Positions 1-10,808 of a stretch of 64,000 nucleotides of DNA are shown one piece after another. The stretch's first letter is position 1; every line of letters starts with the position of its first letter. The position numbers and the translations under genes were made by a program. The stretch is taken from positions 75,416,971-75,480,970 of the forward strand of contig CM077022.1 in assembly GCA_039090855.1 (NCBI GenBank), written 5' to 3'. The DNA is from Macrothele yani. Taxonomy: Eukaryota; Arthropoda; Arachnida; Araneae; Macrothelidae. The notes beneath the pieces are model-generated. The model saw nothing but the letters and a program-made list of their open reading frames with translations. It was not told the origin of the DNA and did no database searches.

Positions 1-2530
1 CAATGTTCTGGGTAAGTTTAATGATCCTTGTGTGAATGATAATGGTGAAAGATTAATTGAACACTGCATTGAGAATGGTTTGTGTGTATCTAATACATTT
101 TTCAACCACAAGTATATCCACACATATACTTGGGAAAATCGTACTCTTGGTCAAAAGAGTGCGATAGATTTTGTTGTCTACGATCAGCGTTTAAAACACT
201 TAGTTGTTGACACCCGTGTGATGAGAGGTGCGGATGTTGGATCTGATCATTACTTGGTAGTGTCACGAGTGAAACTTAATGTTGGTTGGAGAAAAGGAAT
301 AGGAAGAGACCCAGGATAGAAAGAATAAAGGTTGATAGGCTCCTTGAAGATCAGCAGTATTCTGACTTACTCAGAGAACGACTGAAGGATCTGAAGTCTG
401 GCGAGAGGGATGTAGAAAAGAAGTGGGAATGTTTTAAGAACTGTGTTGTCACTCCTGCTAAAGAGGTCTGTGGCACCACAATAGTGGGTAACTATAGAGG
501 TGATGCTTGGTGGAATAGAGAGATTGAAGAGGCAGTAAAGAGAAAGAAGAAAGCCTATTTGGGGATGTTGCAAGGTAGAGTCTCTGTGGATGAATATCGC
601 TGTAAGAAGCGTGAAGCTGCTAAGCTGGTTCGCCACAGTAAGGCAAAAGATAGGAAGGAGAAAGTGGAAAGGCATGAACTGGCTTTTTGGAAAGATAGGA
701 AGTCCTTCTGGAAGTACATGAGACTCAGGAAAAATAGGGGAAACAAAGTTGTAAGTTGTGTGAAGAATAAGATTGGGGAAATGATATGGGAGCCCAATGA
801 GTTAAGTGACAGATGGGGTGAATACTTCTGTGAGTTATTAGATCAGGAAAGCAAAAATGATTCTGAGACAGATGCAGATGATGTCACAATGAGGGATGAA
901 AGCACAGGAGGGATCTCAAGAGAAGAAGTGTGTAAAGCTCTAAAATCTCTTCAGAATGGTAAAACTCCGAGAGTTGATGGCATAACTGCAGAGATGTTGA
1001 AATATGGTGGTGACTCTATAATTGACTGGTTAACTGAAATGTGCCAGTTTTGCTGGGAGTTGGTAATGGTCCCTCGGGATGGGAAGGATGCTATCATTGT
1101 TCCCTTGTATAAGGGAAAAGGTGATCAGACTGAATGCAAGAACTATTGTGGTATTAGCCTACTGAGTGTGCCAGGGAAAGTGTTTGGTAAGGTTGTTATT
1201 GAAAAAGTACGGGGTCATACATCATTGAAAGTGTGGGATGTTCAGAGTAGTTTTATGCCTGGTAAAGGCTGCACTAACCAGATTTTTGCATTACGCACGA
1301 TGATGAAAAGTATCTGGCTGTTGGGAAGAAAGTTTTTACTGCCTTCATAGATTTAGAGAAAGCTTACGACCGAGTCAATAGGACACTTTTGTGGAAGGTA
1401 TTGAATGAATATGGTGTTACTGGGAATCTACTTAATAGTGTAAAAGCCATGTATGCTGGTAGTAGAGCTTGTGTACGAGTGAATGGTGTTTTATCAAAAT
1501 GGTTTTCCATTGGTGCAGGAGTTAGACAAGGTTGTGTAATGTCACCATGGCTGTTTAATATATTTATGGATGCATGCATGCGTGAGGCCAAAACAGATAA
1601 TACTGGTTTATGTCTTGGTGATATCCATGTGTGCAGATTGCTGTATGCTGATGACACTGTCCTGTTGGCAGAGAGCAAAAGTGAGTTGCAGAGTATGTTG
1701 ACTCGGATGCACGAAATTCAAACTGAGTATAAATAAGGGAAACACCAAAGTTATGGTGTTTGAGAGAGGAATGGGTAGCACTGAATGTAATGTAAGTATA
1801 AATGGCACTGTGATTGACCAGGAGAGTAAGTTTGTGTATTTAGGAAGCATGTTTGACAGAGAGAACAAGTTGGATGGTGAAATCAGTAGGCAAGTGAATT
1901 CTTCTTTGAAAGTCATAGCTGCTTTGGGAGGTTTTCACAGGAATGATGGGTTCTCTAGAGAGTCCCGCATGGCTGTGTATGAAACTGTTATTGTTCCTAC
2001 TCTGATGTATGGCAGTGAAACCTGGGTTCTGCAGAAGAAACATAGGAGGAGTTTGTGTGCTGGAGAAATGCGTTACTTACGTGGGGTTTGTGGCAAGACA
2101 TGATATGATTGTGTGAGAAATGAAGATGTATTGCAGTTGTGTGATGTGAAGCAAAATGTTGTTAGCAAGGTGGAGACCAATATGCTTCGGTGGTTTGGCC
2201 ATGTTGAAAGAATGAGTGATGGAATTGCTTACTAAGAAAATCTTTTCAGCCCAAGTGGCAGGAAGGAAAAGCAGAGGAAAGCCAAGGAAGACATGGGTGG
2301 ATCAGATTCAGGAGTGTCTGCATGAGAAAAAGATTATGAGTATGAAGTATAAAAGATCTTGTGTACGGCGTGTAATGGATATTAGAGAAGCACGAGTTGT
2401 ATGTCAAGATCGCTGTAAATGGAGAAGTTTGATACAACAACAATAAGTAAAAATATCTGGAAGTTTGTATTTCTTTTTGGAGCTAACCTCTGAATCTCAG
2501 AGAACAGCTTAGTGATATGTATGTATGTAT
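1..2530 (+). mobile_element. RTE-like non-LTR retrotransposon, 5' end outside window
   Basis: The segment reads through the end of an apurinic-type endonuclease domain, a reverse transcriptase and a C-terminal region, then a roughly 90-bp 3' UTR ending in a short (GTAT)n run near 2517-2530. The same 3' UTR, around 'agctaacctctgaatctc', recurs in the second copy at 15.16-16.26 kb, which fixes the 3' end. A short 3' UTR with a microsatellite tail instead of poly(A) is typical of the RTE group. The exact clade (RTE, RTEX or a relative) cannot be settled by eye. Confidence 0.85.
2..2443 (+). pseudogene. Endonuclease-reverse transcriptase, broken by frameshifts
   Basis: The frame ending at 319 holds the endonuclease end with 'SAIDFVVYD' and the catalytic 'GSDHYLVVSRVKL' motif. 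It shifts frame near 290 into 'RKRPRIERIKVDRL', which runs to about 1320. There it shifts again into the RT palm: 'FTAFIDLEKAYDRV' carries the first catalytic Asp, 'GVRQGCVMSPWLFN' follows, and 'LLYADDTVLLAES' carries the YADD box near 1640. Another shift near 1722 leads into the thumb and C-terminal part ('YLGSMFD', 'LMYGSETWVL'). A TGA interrupts at 2101, and a last shift near 2220 precedes 'GKPRKTWVDQIQECL'. At least four frameshifts plus a stop mean no working protein. The enzyme would nick target DNA and copy its own RNA by target-primed reverse transcription. Confidence 0.85.
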
Positions 2531-2864
2531 AACAGCGAAAGCAAAGAGTTCAGATCAGCTACAAAATTTTCATAAATTGTGTGATCACTCTCTACTGTGG
2601 CTGTACTCTGGGTTTGTAACCTAGAACTTTGGCAAGCCAAGGGTATAACTACATTTGGGAACCATTCATTACAGATGTTTTCACTCTCCTGGTGGTTTTA
2701 TTGTTAATGCATGGTAATTTTTTCACTCCAATGATGAGAAATGGCTGTTACAGCATCATTCATCTATGCATTCAGCTGTCCAGTACAAAGTCTGTAAGCA
2801 AAGGTATGCCACCCCAGTGGTTTGGCTGGGCAGTCAGAGATATATAGGTTTCTGATTAGTCATC
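2531..2864. other. Unassigned non-coding stretch
   Basis: No recognisable gene, repeat end or structured element was found here. Short open frames are not supported by any motif. Confidence 0.4.
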
Positions 2865-2865
2865 C

Positions 2866-3038
2866 AAGCTGGGATTGGGTTAGTGTCCCAGATTAGGCAT
2901 GGATGGTGTGTTTGTCTTACACTGCTGGCTGGCTTTTTCCATACCTGGAACAACTGGACCCAAATTATCGATGGGCCACTGCTTATAGGCTTATGTAGCC
3001 TTTACAGTTGCTCATGGTAGTTATACCCCCCCCCAAGG
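2866..3038 (+). repeat. Diverged SINE-1 body fragment
   Basis: It matches the body of the window's main SINE family in plus orientation: 'ggcatggatggtgtgtttgtctta', then 'cctggaac', 'gggccactgcttatagg' and 'ttgctcatggtagtta'. The tRNA-like head is unrecognisable and there is no clear target duplication, so this is an old copy. Confidence 0.6.
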
Positions 3039-4215
3039 CTATTTAAATGAGCATTCATATTAAACCAGAAATGGGAGTAGACGAGTTCAATGAGTCCAAC
3101 TGCCCAGTTACCATTCAATTCGACTGGAAAAGGTAGACAAGTAAAGAAATGAAACATTTTATTGTCAGAAAAGTAACTAAGACAACTATTACTTGGTAAT
3201 GTCAGGTAGAAAACTCATCCTGCATACTAAGCTTTCTAGAAAAATACTTGACTTTTATATGCTCATTAAATCATTCATGCATTAAATTTATTAAGGTAAC
3301 ACCTGACATTGCATAAAATTTTCACTTTTGCCTTTTTACATTTTCTCAGAACCCTCTGAGAGGGATGAGGTCAGTTTTCTTCCCTCTTTGCACTTGCTCT
3401 CTCAGTGTAGAACATACAATCAACTTCTCTCAGTAATTATTTTACTTTACACACTCATGGCAATCTAGCAATGCACTGGGATATATTATTAAATAATCTG
3501 TCCAAGAAGCTAGTTTCATTCCCCATTTTAAACTGTTTTATTTGGGTTTATATAACCACACTACATCACCTATTTTGAAGGTACACACTGATAGAATTTG
3601 TTATACTGCTTTATGAGTATTTTCATGTTACCTTACGGATTTCAAGACTAACATCTACTTTGATAGTATGTTGTAACTGAGCACCAACTTTTGCAGAATG
3701 TTAATATTGTATGAGTTTGACTTCCAAAAGTACTTCCACATTTTTGTTTTCAAAGTTTCACTCGCTTTAGTGTTATTTCCAGCAATAAAGAAATGGATAC
3801 TGTTTTGTTTCAAAATCTTTTGAAATCCTCAGTTCTGAAAAATTAGAATCTAGATGTTTGCATGTTTAAGGCAACAGTGACATCTTAGGCAGCATGCCTA
3901 TGTCTACCCTCTGACTGCTGTCAGCACAGTGTCAGAATTACTCATTTCTGTGGGCCCAGTACTGAGCATGACAGAGTACTGGGATATCATCATGTAAAAA
4001 GCAAAAATGCTACCACAAAACATGAAAAAACCTTCTGTTTTAGGAAGAATGCTATCGGAAAATATTCATATGTAATTATGCAGAACAATCAATCTAATAA
4101 AAAGCTACCAAAACTACATGTCAAAATAATTTTATCACATGTTCATTGTTTAATATTTTATCATTTCATACACAGAATCATACAACTAAGATACTTAGAA
4201 AGGCAGTCACTGTAC
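3039..4215. other. Non-coding, probable intron or intergenic DNA beside the BTB exon
   Basis: AT-rich sequence without recognised elements. It lies directly downstream, in minus-strand sense, of the BTB exon donor at 4214-4215, so it may be intron. Confidence 0.35.
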
Positions 4216-4487
4216 CTTAAAAGTTTCTTTAAGGTTGAAGGGCTCATGTCCTGCAAAACAATTTCTTGGGCCTTTTTCTCAATGAAGTCACTATCTAGCA
4301 TTCTCTGAAACACTATGCTTTGAGCAGCCAGAACTGTACTATGGGCGGGAAACCTCCAAACAGTACAGTCTTCAGTTATTATTATTGTAACATCACTGCA
4401 GTGCTCATTCATGAAGAGTGTGGCCCCAGCACCATGAACAGGAGATGGCTTAAATACTTGGCTCATTGTTTTATGAGCCAGACCAAA
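4216..4487 (-). CDS. Internal exon encoding part of a BTB/POZ domain
   Basis: A 272-bp open stretch reads 'FGLAHKTM...' and then a BTB/POZ core: 'HCSDVTIIITEDCTVWRF', 'PAHSTVLAAQSIVFQRML', 'DSDFIEKKAQEIVLQDM', 'SPSTLKKLLR'. The order 'SDV..., F.AH..VLAA.S.VF...L' is diagnostic of the BTB fold, a dimerisation domain found in Kelch-like, SPOP-like and transcription-regulating proteins. It is bounded by a minus-strand acceptor AG at 4488-4489 after 'atttaaatttc' and a donor 'AAG|GTACAGT' at 4215/4216. Translation is open at the acceptor and leaves in phase 2 at the donor. The domain's C-terminal part ('Y.YTG' region) is missing, as expected of a split domain. No partner exon was found in the window, and which BTB family it belongs to is unknown. 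A retrocopy is unlikely because intron borders are present. Confidence 0.72.
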
Positions 4488-5812
4488 CTGAAATTTAAAT
4501 ATTAATGCTCACTTTAAAAAATAAGGTTAATTACAAATATGAAAATTTCACTTGCCATACATGCTTTAATCTTATGAGTCAAATGGAAAAACTGTAATAA
4601 CAAAAATGGAAAACAAGTTTTCCATTGTACTCAACAGCAGCATGGTATGTCAATATTAGAATGTATCTACCACAAGAAAGCATGTGAAATTTTACCACAA
4701 TAATCAATGCACTAAAAAATTAATATCCTTCATTTATAATGCTGTAAATTACTAATCTTTAGAGAAAGCAGTTTCAGAAATAAAAGAAATGTATAGAGAA
4801 GGGGTGGTTGGGCATTTATAAATGCGTCTGGGAATATTTTAAAAAGCACCCCCATCCAATTGCACTTTTTCAGTAATACTGCATCACAAATATTAAAAAC
4901 TGAAGTATATCCATATTACTACATTCACTGGCAGGAAAGAAAACAGATTTTTGGTATAGTGCAGAGTTTCATCAAATGTCAGAGAAAACTGCACAGTTGA
5001 AAAAACTTCAAAACTATCTGGTAAGTCTGGTTACATGCATAATAATAAATAATAAGCTTTATGCAATATATATAATATGAAATGCCTTTGAAAATTTCAA
5101 CCTGAAAGAGTAAAGAATGCTTTTCAAAAACTGGCATTCACACAGTAAAACTGATTTAGTTTCAATGAAATCAGTTCCCACTTTACACCGACCTGTGACT
5201 TCATTTCTGTTTTGCGTATTTTTAAGAGGATTGAATCTCCAAGTAAGTTTCTAGCAACATATTAAATTTTCATGAGGTATTTATGCAGACAGAACTCAGA
5301 ATATGTTGGAAAGCATAAAATTCTGTAACCTTATATTTTATCTCCTGTTCCTTTGTTTATATACTGTTTATTTTTACTGCTTTTCTGAAATAGGTTGACA
5401 AAGCATATGTGATCTGGCTTTGTTCATATGTTTGTCTTTACAGTAACTTGAATAAACAGGTCTGCTTTGATTTCAATGAAATCTACATATGCTGTTAGGA
5501 TCAACCGGAGGATAAATTAATATTAAACAAATAGAAGACTTACTACCGGCAAACTGCCCATCACCTGATCCCATTCTAAACACATTTCATGCACGTGGCT
5601 GTTTCGAATTAGGCCTAAATCTCCCAGTGGGAAGACATGCTCACCATATTCTTATTCTGACTAAAAGGTCATTAAAATACTCAACAAAAAACCCTTTAAT
5701 CTCTAACACAACTTATCACTAAAATATTTTCCTAGTTAATATCAAATACACACTGAGTATGACAAAACTAATTTCATTCATTTTACCTCTATCCTTCCGA
5801 AAAACAGATTTA
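4488..5812. other. Non-coding, possible intron upstream of the BTB exon
   Basis: AT-rich with short A and T runs. I saw no further exon with both splice signals and no recognisable repeat family. Confidence 0.35.
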
Positions 5813-6000
5813 CCCTTAACACTAATACATATGCATTACTTTTGCAAGTTTAAAAGGTTAGACTAAAAAAATTAGACTAAAAATCGTGAAAGTTAAAATC
5901 TTAAAATGCATAACCAAATGCAAGCAGCAGAGGGCCAATTCAAACATTTTCACCCAACCCCGTGGCATCCTCAGGAAAAGCTGGTAATCCCAACAGCTCA
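5813..6000 (+). repeat. Left arm of a 1.9-kb inverted-repeat structure
   Basis: This arm is the reverse complement of 7550-7730, with roughly 90 percent identity by eye and a few indels. The pair encloses a Penelope-like RT fragment. On the minus strand the arm reads 'CCTGAGGATGCC', then 'GGTTGGGTGAAAA', resembling the CUGAUGA...GAAA hammerhead order, though the core is mutated. Confidence 0.8.
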
Positions 6001-6675
6001 ACCTATCTTAAATGCTCTTCAGTTTTACAATTCTTTTAAATCTTTATTTGTTCAATTTTGGAAATACATGATTTTCAATGCAATAATGTATTAATGGTGT
6101 TTTTGCTTCTTTCTTTTGCCAATTTTTTAAATGTTGATGCAAATTGTGTTTATTTTTTATTTTTATTTGTGCTTCCTATGTAAGAAATTGAAGAATTATT
6201 GCCAACTGGAATTTCATGTACACCTGAAGTCAAACTTTATTACCTCTGTCATTTATTACAATATTTTTAATTGAATAATGCTACCCAGTTGCAAATTGTA
6301 TTTAGCACAAAGTTTATTAATTTCATAATATTTAAAAAAAAAAAAGAAATGATCCAACATAATGCAGAAACTTTTTGCTACTATTTTTTTCTTTTGTGGT
6401 TTTTCATTTACAGCTTCATTATACCCCCCCCCTTTTTTTTTTATCTCTATAACTTCCATTTTTCAAATTCTTTAGAGGGATATCCATATATTTCCTGGAG
6501 TTTCTCTGTTGTATTTTAATTCTTCTCTGTATTTGTCATTTGAAGAATGCATAAATGCTCTTTTTATTAAGATCTTAATACTATTATTTTTACTGGCTTT
6601 AGGGTGGTGTGAATCATATATATATGAAGGCTTCATATGTATGCCTTTTAATCAAAACTATTATAATTTTTTTGA
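6001..6675. other. AT-rich spacer inside the inverted-repeat structure
   Basis: Homopolymer-rich sequence with A and T runs and a short poly-C near 6425. No coding motif was recognised. Confidence 0.4.
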
Positions 6676-7005
6676 TTAACATAATATCCAAAAAAAAAAA
6701 AAAAAAGGTGATTGCTTATTGTTTTCAAATTCTACTATTAATTCAGTGGAAGAGCATACACAGTTAAATTGTCTGGCCAAAACCTCTAATCCTGATTTAG
6801 TAAGTTTTGATAAAATGAAAATATCCACGTTAACAACAATAACAAAGGGGTGGCTCTTTCTCTCAATGACATTTGTTTCAATAAAGTTCATCACTTCAGC
6901 AAATAAAGTTGAGATTGGTGAGCCCATAGGTTCTTTCTGGTTCTGTTTATAAACAATATCTTCAAATGAAAAAAATATTATCATCAGTAATATAATGCAA
7001 TACAC
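6676..7005 (-). pseudogene. Penelope-like element reverse transcriptase fragment
   Basis: The minus-strand frame reads 'FSFEDIVYKQNQKEPMGSPIS', then 'LFAEVMNFIETNVI', and after a gap 'LTKSGLEVLARQFNCVC' and 'IVEFENNKQSPFF'. In Penelope-like RTs a similar stretch (Y.Q..G..MGSP.S, a YVDD box, a long loop, then E...N..IPFLD) covers palm motifs B to E. The YVDD box position here is 'VNVDIF', so the catalytic pair is degenerate. The frame ends in a poly-A-derived run of Phe codons. Flanking inverted arms at 5813-6000 and 7550-7730 fit an old Penelope-like copy. Confidence 0.65.
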
Positions 7006-7303
7006 TATTTAATTCTTATATTTGAGTAGCATTCAAAATACCATTAGATTGTGTTAGTTTATCAGTAATAATTTCTACAGCCATTGTATTTCCAAAATTT
7101 GAACAAATAGAAATTTAAAAAGTTGTAAAAATTGGTGGAAATTGTGTCAATTGAAAAAAATAGGAACAGAGTCTAACTTTAATGACCTGAATATACTATC
7201 AACTCATTAGAAAGACTTGATAAAATTTTTAACAATAATGAACACAAGCAGAAGATAATGTAACACATATTTTGTTTTCCTATAGATGTCAGGTATGCGA
7301 TGA

Positions 7304-7473
7304 TTGGTTGGTTGGTTAGAGTTTAGTGAGGCAAGGGCCTCGCAGTGCCAAAGCTAATGTTTTAAAAGTTACAAAGAACATTAAAAGATAACAATATAAA
7401 ACAGAACAAGCGGTGTAAAAGGCCAATAAAACAACACCAGTACAAGGAATCATGATAAACGTAACAAAGACAA
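7304..7473 (-). mobile_element. Short retroposon with (CCAA)n tail and 14-bp target duplication
   Basis: A 170-bp segment lies between perfect direct repeats 'caggtatgcgatga' at 7290-7303 and 7474-7487. On the minus strand it ends in 'actctaaccaaccaaccaa', a microsatellite-type 3' tail. The rest carries no clear tRNA promoter, so a 5'-truncated LINE tail is as likely as a SINE. The perfect duplication suggests a fairly recent insertion. Confidence 0.7.
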
Positions 7474-7549
7474 CAGGTATGCGATGACTTTGGGAACTCT
7501 CTGTATGATCAACCACAATAGCTCTAGTCACACTCGGCTACATGCCACT

Positions 7550-7730
7550 GAGCTGTTGGGATTACCAGCCTTTCCTGAGGATGCCATGGGTTGGGTGAAA
7601 GCATTTGAATTGGCCTTCTGCTATTTGCATTTTGTTATTTTGGTTGTACATTTTAAGATTTTAACTTTCACGATTTTTAGTCTAAACTTTTAAATTTGCA
7701 AAAGTAATGCATGCGTATTAGTGTTAAGGG
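7550..7730 (-). repeat. Right arm of the 1.9-kb inverted-repeat structure
   Basis: Reverse complement of 5813-6000. On the plus strand it reads 'CCTGAGGATGCC' followed by 'GGGTTGGGTGAAA', the same ribozyme-like order as in the 31.6-kb Penelope-like element. Confidence 0.8.
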
Positions 7731-8052
7731 AACTAATACATATGCATGATATGAAGAGATGATAGCAATTATCACCTCTTCACCCACATGAAAACCTGGT
7801 TGGGATTGTAGGGCTTCAATGAGGAGTTGAAGAATGGCATGCAATCATGGTTGAGCTCCCAGGCAGCAACCTTCTTTGATGCAGGGATACAAAAGCTCAT
7901 ACCCCAATAAGATAGTGTCTCAATTTAGGGGGTGACTATGATGAGAAGTAGCCTAGACCTGCAAGTATCTTTTGTATACAATAAAATATTTTGCTCTCAT
8001 TGCTTGTTTTCTTCACAGCCCACCAGAGGTTGATATCTGAGTAGCCTACGTA
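7731..8052. other. Unassigned short stretch before a Tc1 element
   Basis: No motif or repeat border was recognised. The TA at 8051-8052 is the left target-site duplication of the next element. Confidence 0.4.
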
Positions 8053-9812
8053 CAGTAGTGGCCAAAATTGTGGAAACAGTTTGGAAATAGTGTATTTTTG
8101 AGGTTTGATGGCTCACACCACCACTTTTTTTTTTTTTTTTTTTTTTTGAATAATACCATAAAATTATATATTAATGGAAAGATAATTTCATCAAGAATGT
8201 AATGCAATAACCTTTATGAAGGATTTTGTATTAGAACAGCAGTTATAAAGAAGAAAAGTGAAACACATAGAAAAAATGAGATATACAAAAATTCTCACCA
8301 TGTCAGTTAATACTTAGTTGGGTAACCTTTAGCGTTAATTACGGCCTTACGCCTTCCCATGGAGTGAACCAAGTTTTTTAGTTCTGCAGCTGTTATAATG
8401 TGAAACCAAGATTGAATTATTGCTTCTATTAATTGGGTTTTAATTTGCTGGGTTGCTTCTGACTAACAAATTTCTTTAGTCAGCTTCATAGATTTTCAAT
8501 GGGGTTAGGTCTGAGCTATTCCCAGGCCATTCGAGCAGTGGAATATGATTACCTTGAAACCACTTTTTGCACACAGCAGCAACATGGCATGGAGCTGAAT
8601 CCTGTTCAAATATAAATGCTTCATTATCTTGGAAAAGATCATGTGCAGAAGGCTTCAGTTTGGGCTCAAGTATTTCATTAATGTATTTTTGCCCATTTAT
8701 AATTGCCATTAATCACACAAATTCTGCCCACTCTTTTTGATGTCATACAACCCCAGATCATAACACTAACTGGGTGTTTCACAATACATGTAATGCAATC
8801 AGGATGCAAATCTTCTTTGATTCTTCTCCTTATGCATTTTATGCTATCACTACCAAACAGGGAAATGTTGGTCTCATCACTCCAAATAACACTGTCCCAT
8901 TGTTCCGCTGTCCAGTTAACATGGGTTTTAGCCCAGTTTAATCTTTTCAACCTTTGAGAGTTAAAAATTGTTTTTTTTTTGTGTGTGTGTGTGGAATTCT
9001 AGCTTTTAGACCAAATTCCTGCCGTCTGCGCCGAACAGTCCTTGCACTCAACTTCACATTGCATTGCGCCATTTCATCTTGTATACACCCAGATGATTTT
9101 TTTCTGTCACCTAAGCACCGTCTCTTAATTCTTCTATCATCACTTGCTGTTGTGCACCTTTTCCTGCCTTTACCAGTCTGGTTTTGTAATAACCGAGTCT
9201 CCTTATACCTCTTCAAAAATTACGAAATGACACCTTTGGTTAAGTTTCCACCAATTTTTCTTCTAATTTCTTCATAACTGAAGCCTTGTTCACTTAATAG
9301 TACTATTTCACATCACTTTCTGGGTGACCAGTCAACTCTTTGGGCCATTTCTTTAAATTTATTACGTTTTACAAGCTCACTAAATGAAACAACACAAAGA
9401 AAACCAACTTGATAGCAATCACATAACACACTGACAAATGTCCTCCTCTCAGCTCTAACACATGACATCAATAGCTGAATCCTACTGTGACCTGATTAGC
9501 CCACTACCAAAACCAAGATGACACTTGATTGGCTCTCTAAACACTCATGCTCATTAGCTACATTCAAATGAAGGAAAGCTACTTCATATCAACCTAAGCA
9601 AGTTGTGCTTCTTTTTTCTGGTTATTTGGCTATAACTATTCATAGAATACAGATAATTGAACAAACTTTGCTGCACTACTTTCTTGATGAAATTATCTTT
9701 CTACTGATATATAATTTTATGGTATTACTCCAAAAAAAATGGTGTTATGAGCCATCAAACCTCAAAAATACAAGTTTTCCAAAAGGGGTTTCCACAATTT
9801 TGGCTACTACTA
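8053..9812 (-). mobile_element. Tc1-like transposon, degenerate
   Basis: Inverted ends of about 70 bp, 'cagtagtggccaaaattgtg' on the left and its mutated complement on the right, sit between TA dinucleotides at 8051-8052 and 9813-9814. The left arm carries a T run at about 8124-8147. The terminal bases have decayed on the right (CAG to TAG). The element holds a minus-strand transposase relic with several breaks. Confidence 0.85.
8307..9348 (-). pseudogene. Tc1-family transposase, multiple frameshifts
   Basis: From about 9348, 'MAQRVDWSPRK' starts the helix-turn-helix region. 'GKGRKRCTTASDDRRIKR' and 'SARTVRRRRQEFGLKAR' give the second DNA-binding part. 'DSVIWSDETNISLFG' carries the first catalytic Asp, 'VMIWGCM' the core strand, and 'FEQDSAPCHV' the second Asp. 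'WPGNSSDL' then precedes a one-base shift just before the catalytic Glu. Counting across that shift gives 34 residues between second Asp and Glu (DD34E). The C-terminus 'MGRRKAVINAKGYPTKY' is still readable near 8307-8360. No complete enzyme is possible. Confidence 0.85.
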
Positions 9813-10808
9813 TATATATTCATTAAAATTCACTTGCTGAACCTGAAACAATCAATAATGTTGGGGGGGGGGGGGGATAAGATGAGTATTTTTTTAATAA
9901 CCAGGTATTTCTTTATGTTCATGATGTCCAAATGTGAAAGCATGTTTCATAAACATTACAACAATGAAAAACATACATTGGTTGAGGCAGGGATTAACCC
10001 TTTAAGGACCATGACCCAAAAATCTTTTATCACTCCAAATATAACGCCTCAAACTGTCAGTTGGTTCACTTCTTTGTTTAATAACAACAACTATTGTGGA
10101 TGAGGGTGGCTCCTGCTGATCCTTCATAGGTTGGGAAAATTTGATAAACAGGTAAGGGTAGGGAATCTGACTCACTTTAGACAGGAGTTTCGGGTGGCTA
10201 TGGTTGTTTGTATGTACGGGTGTTTTTGGGCATTATGGTCTTTAAACAATGAAAACAGGCAAGTGCTTGCATTTTCCCAGTGTTTGAACATCACATATCA
10301 GATGTTTCTATAGGCAGCTGATGAAATATCGAAAACAAATAATAGCAGCCGGTTGCAATATTTCTCAGATTTTTTTTTTTTGTAATGAAATCATTAGAAA
10401 GAAAGCTGATTGTCAGCGCTACCAGTCCTTAAAAACCCCTCAAAAAATGCATAGTGCTGCTAAAAGCACATTGTTTCATTTATTGTAAAAAAGGAAATCG
10501 TGCAGATGGCATGCAACTACATTCACTTGTTCCTGCTGTTGTCAGATAGCAAAAAAGTTTAAAATAATAAAAGCATTTTTGGAGTTGCAAATGTTATGGT
10601 AGTTCAAGTGCAGAAGCACAAACAGTATTTTTTTCTTTTTCGTTTCTTCTATAAATATAAATAACAGAATACCTGGTTATATTCTGCAAAAAAGATTTAG
10701 TTATATTCTTAGAATTTCGTGGTTTAAGTAAAAAATTTCCCAAATCATGTTTCTTTAGCATATGCACGAAACAATAACACACCGTTACCTACTGTGTTGG
10801 AACTTATA
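9813..10808. other. Non-coding gap between two Tc1 elements
   Basis: A 15-base G run lies near 9862. Otherwise this is AT-rich sequence with no recognised gene or repeat end. The TA at 10807-10808 flanks the next element. Confidence 0.4.
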
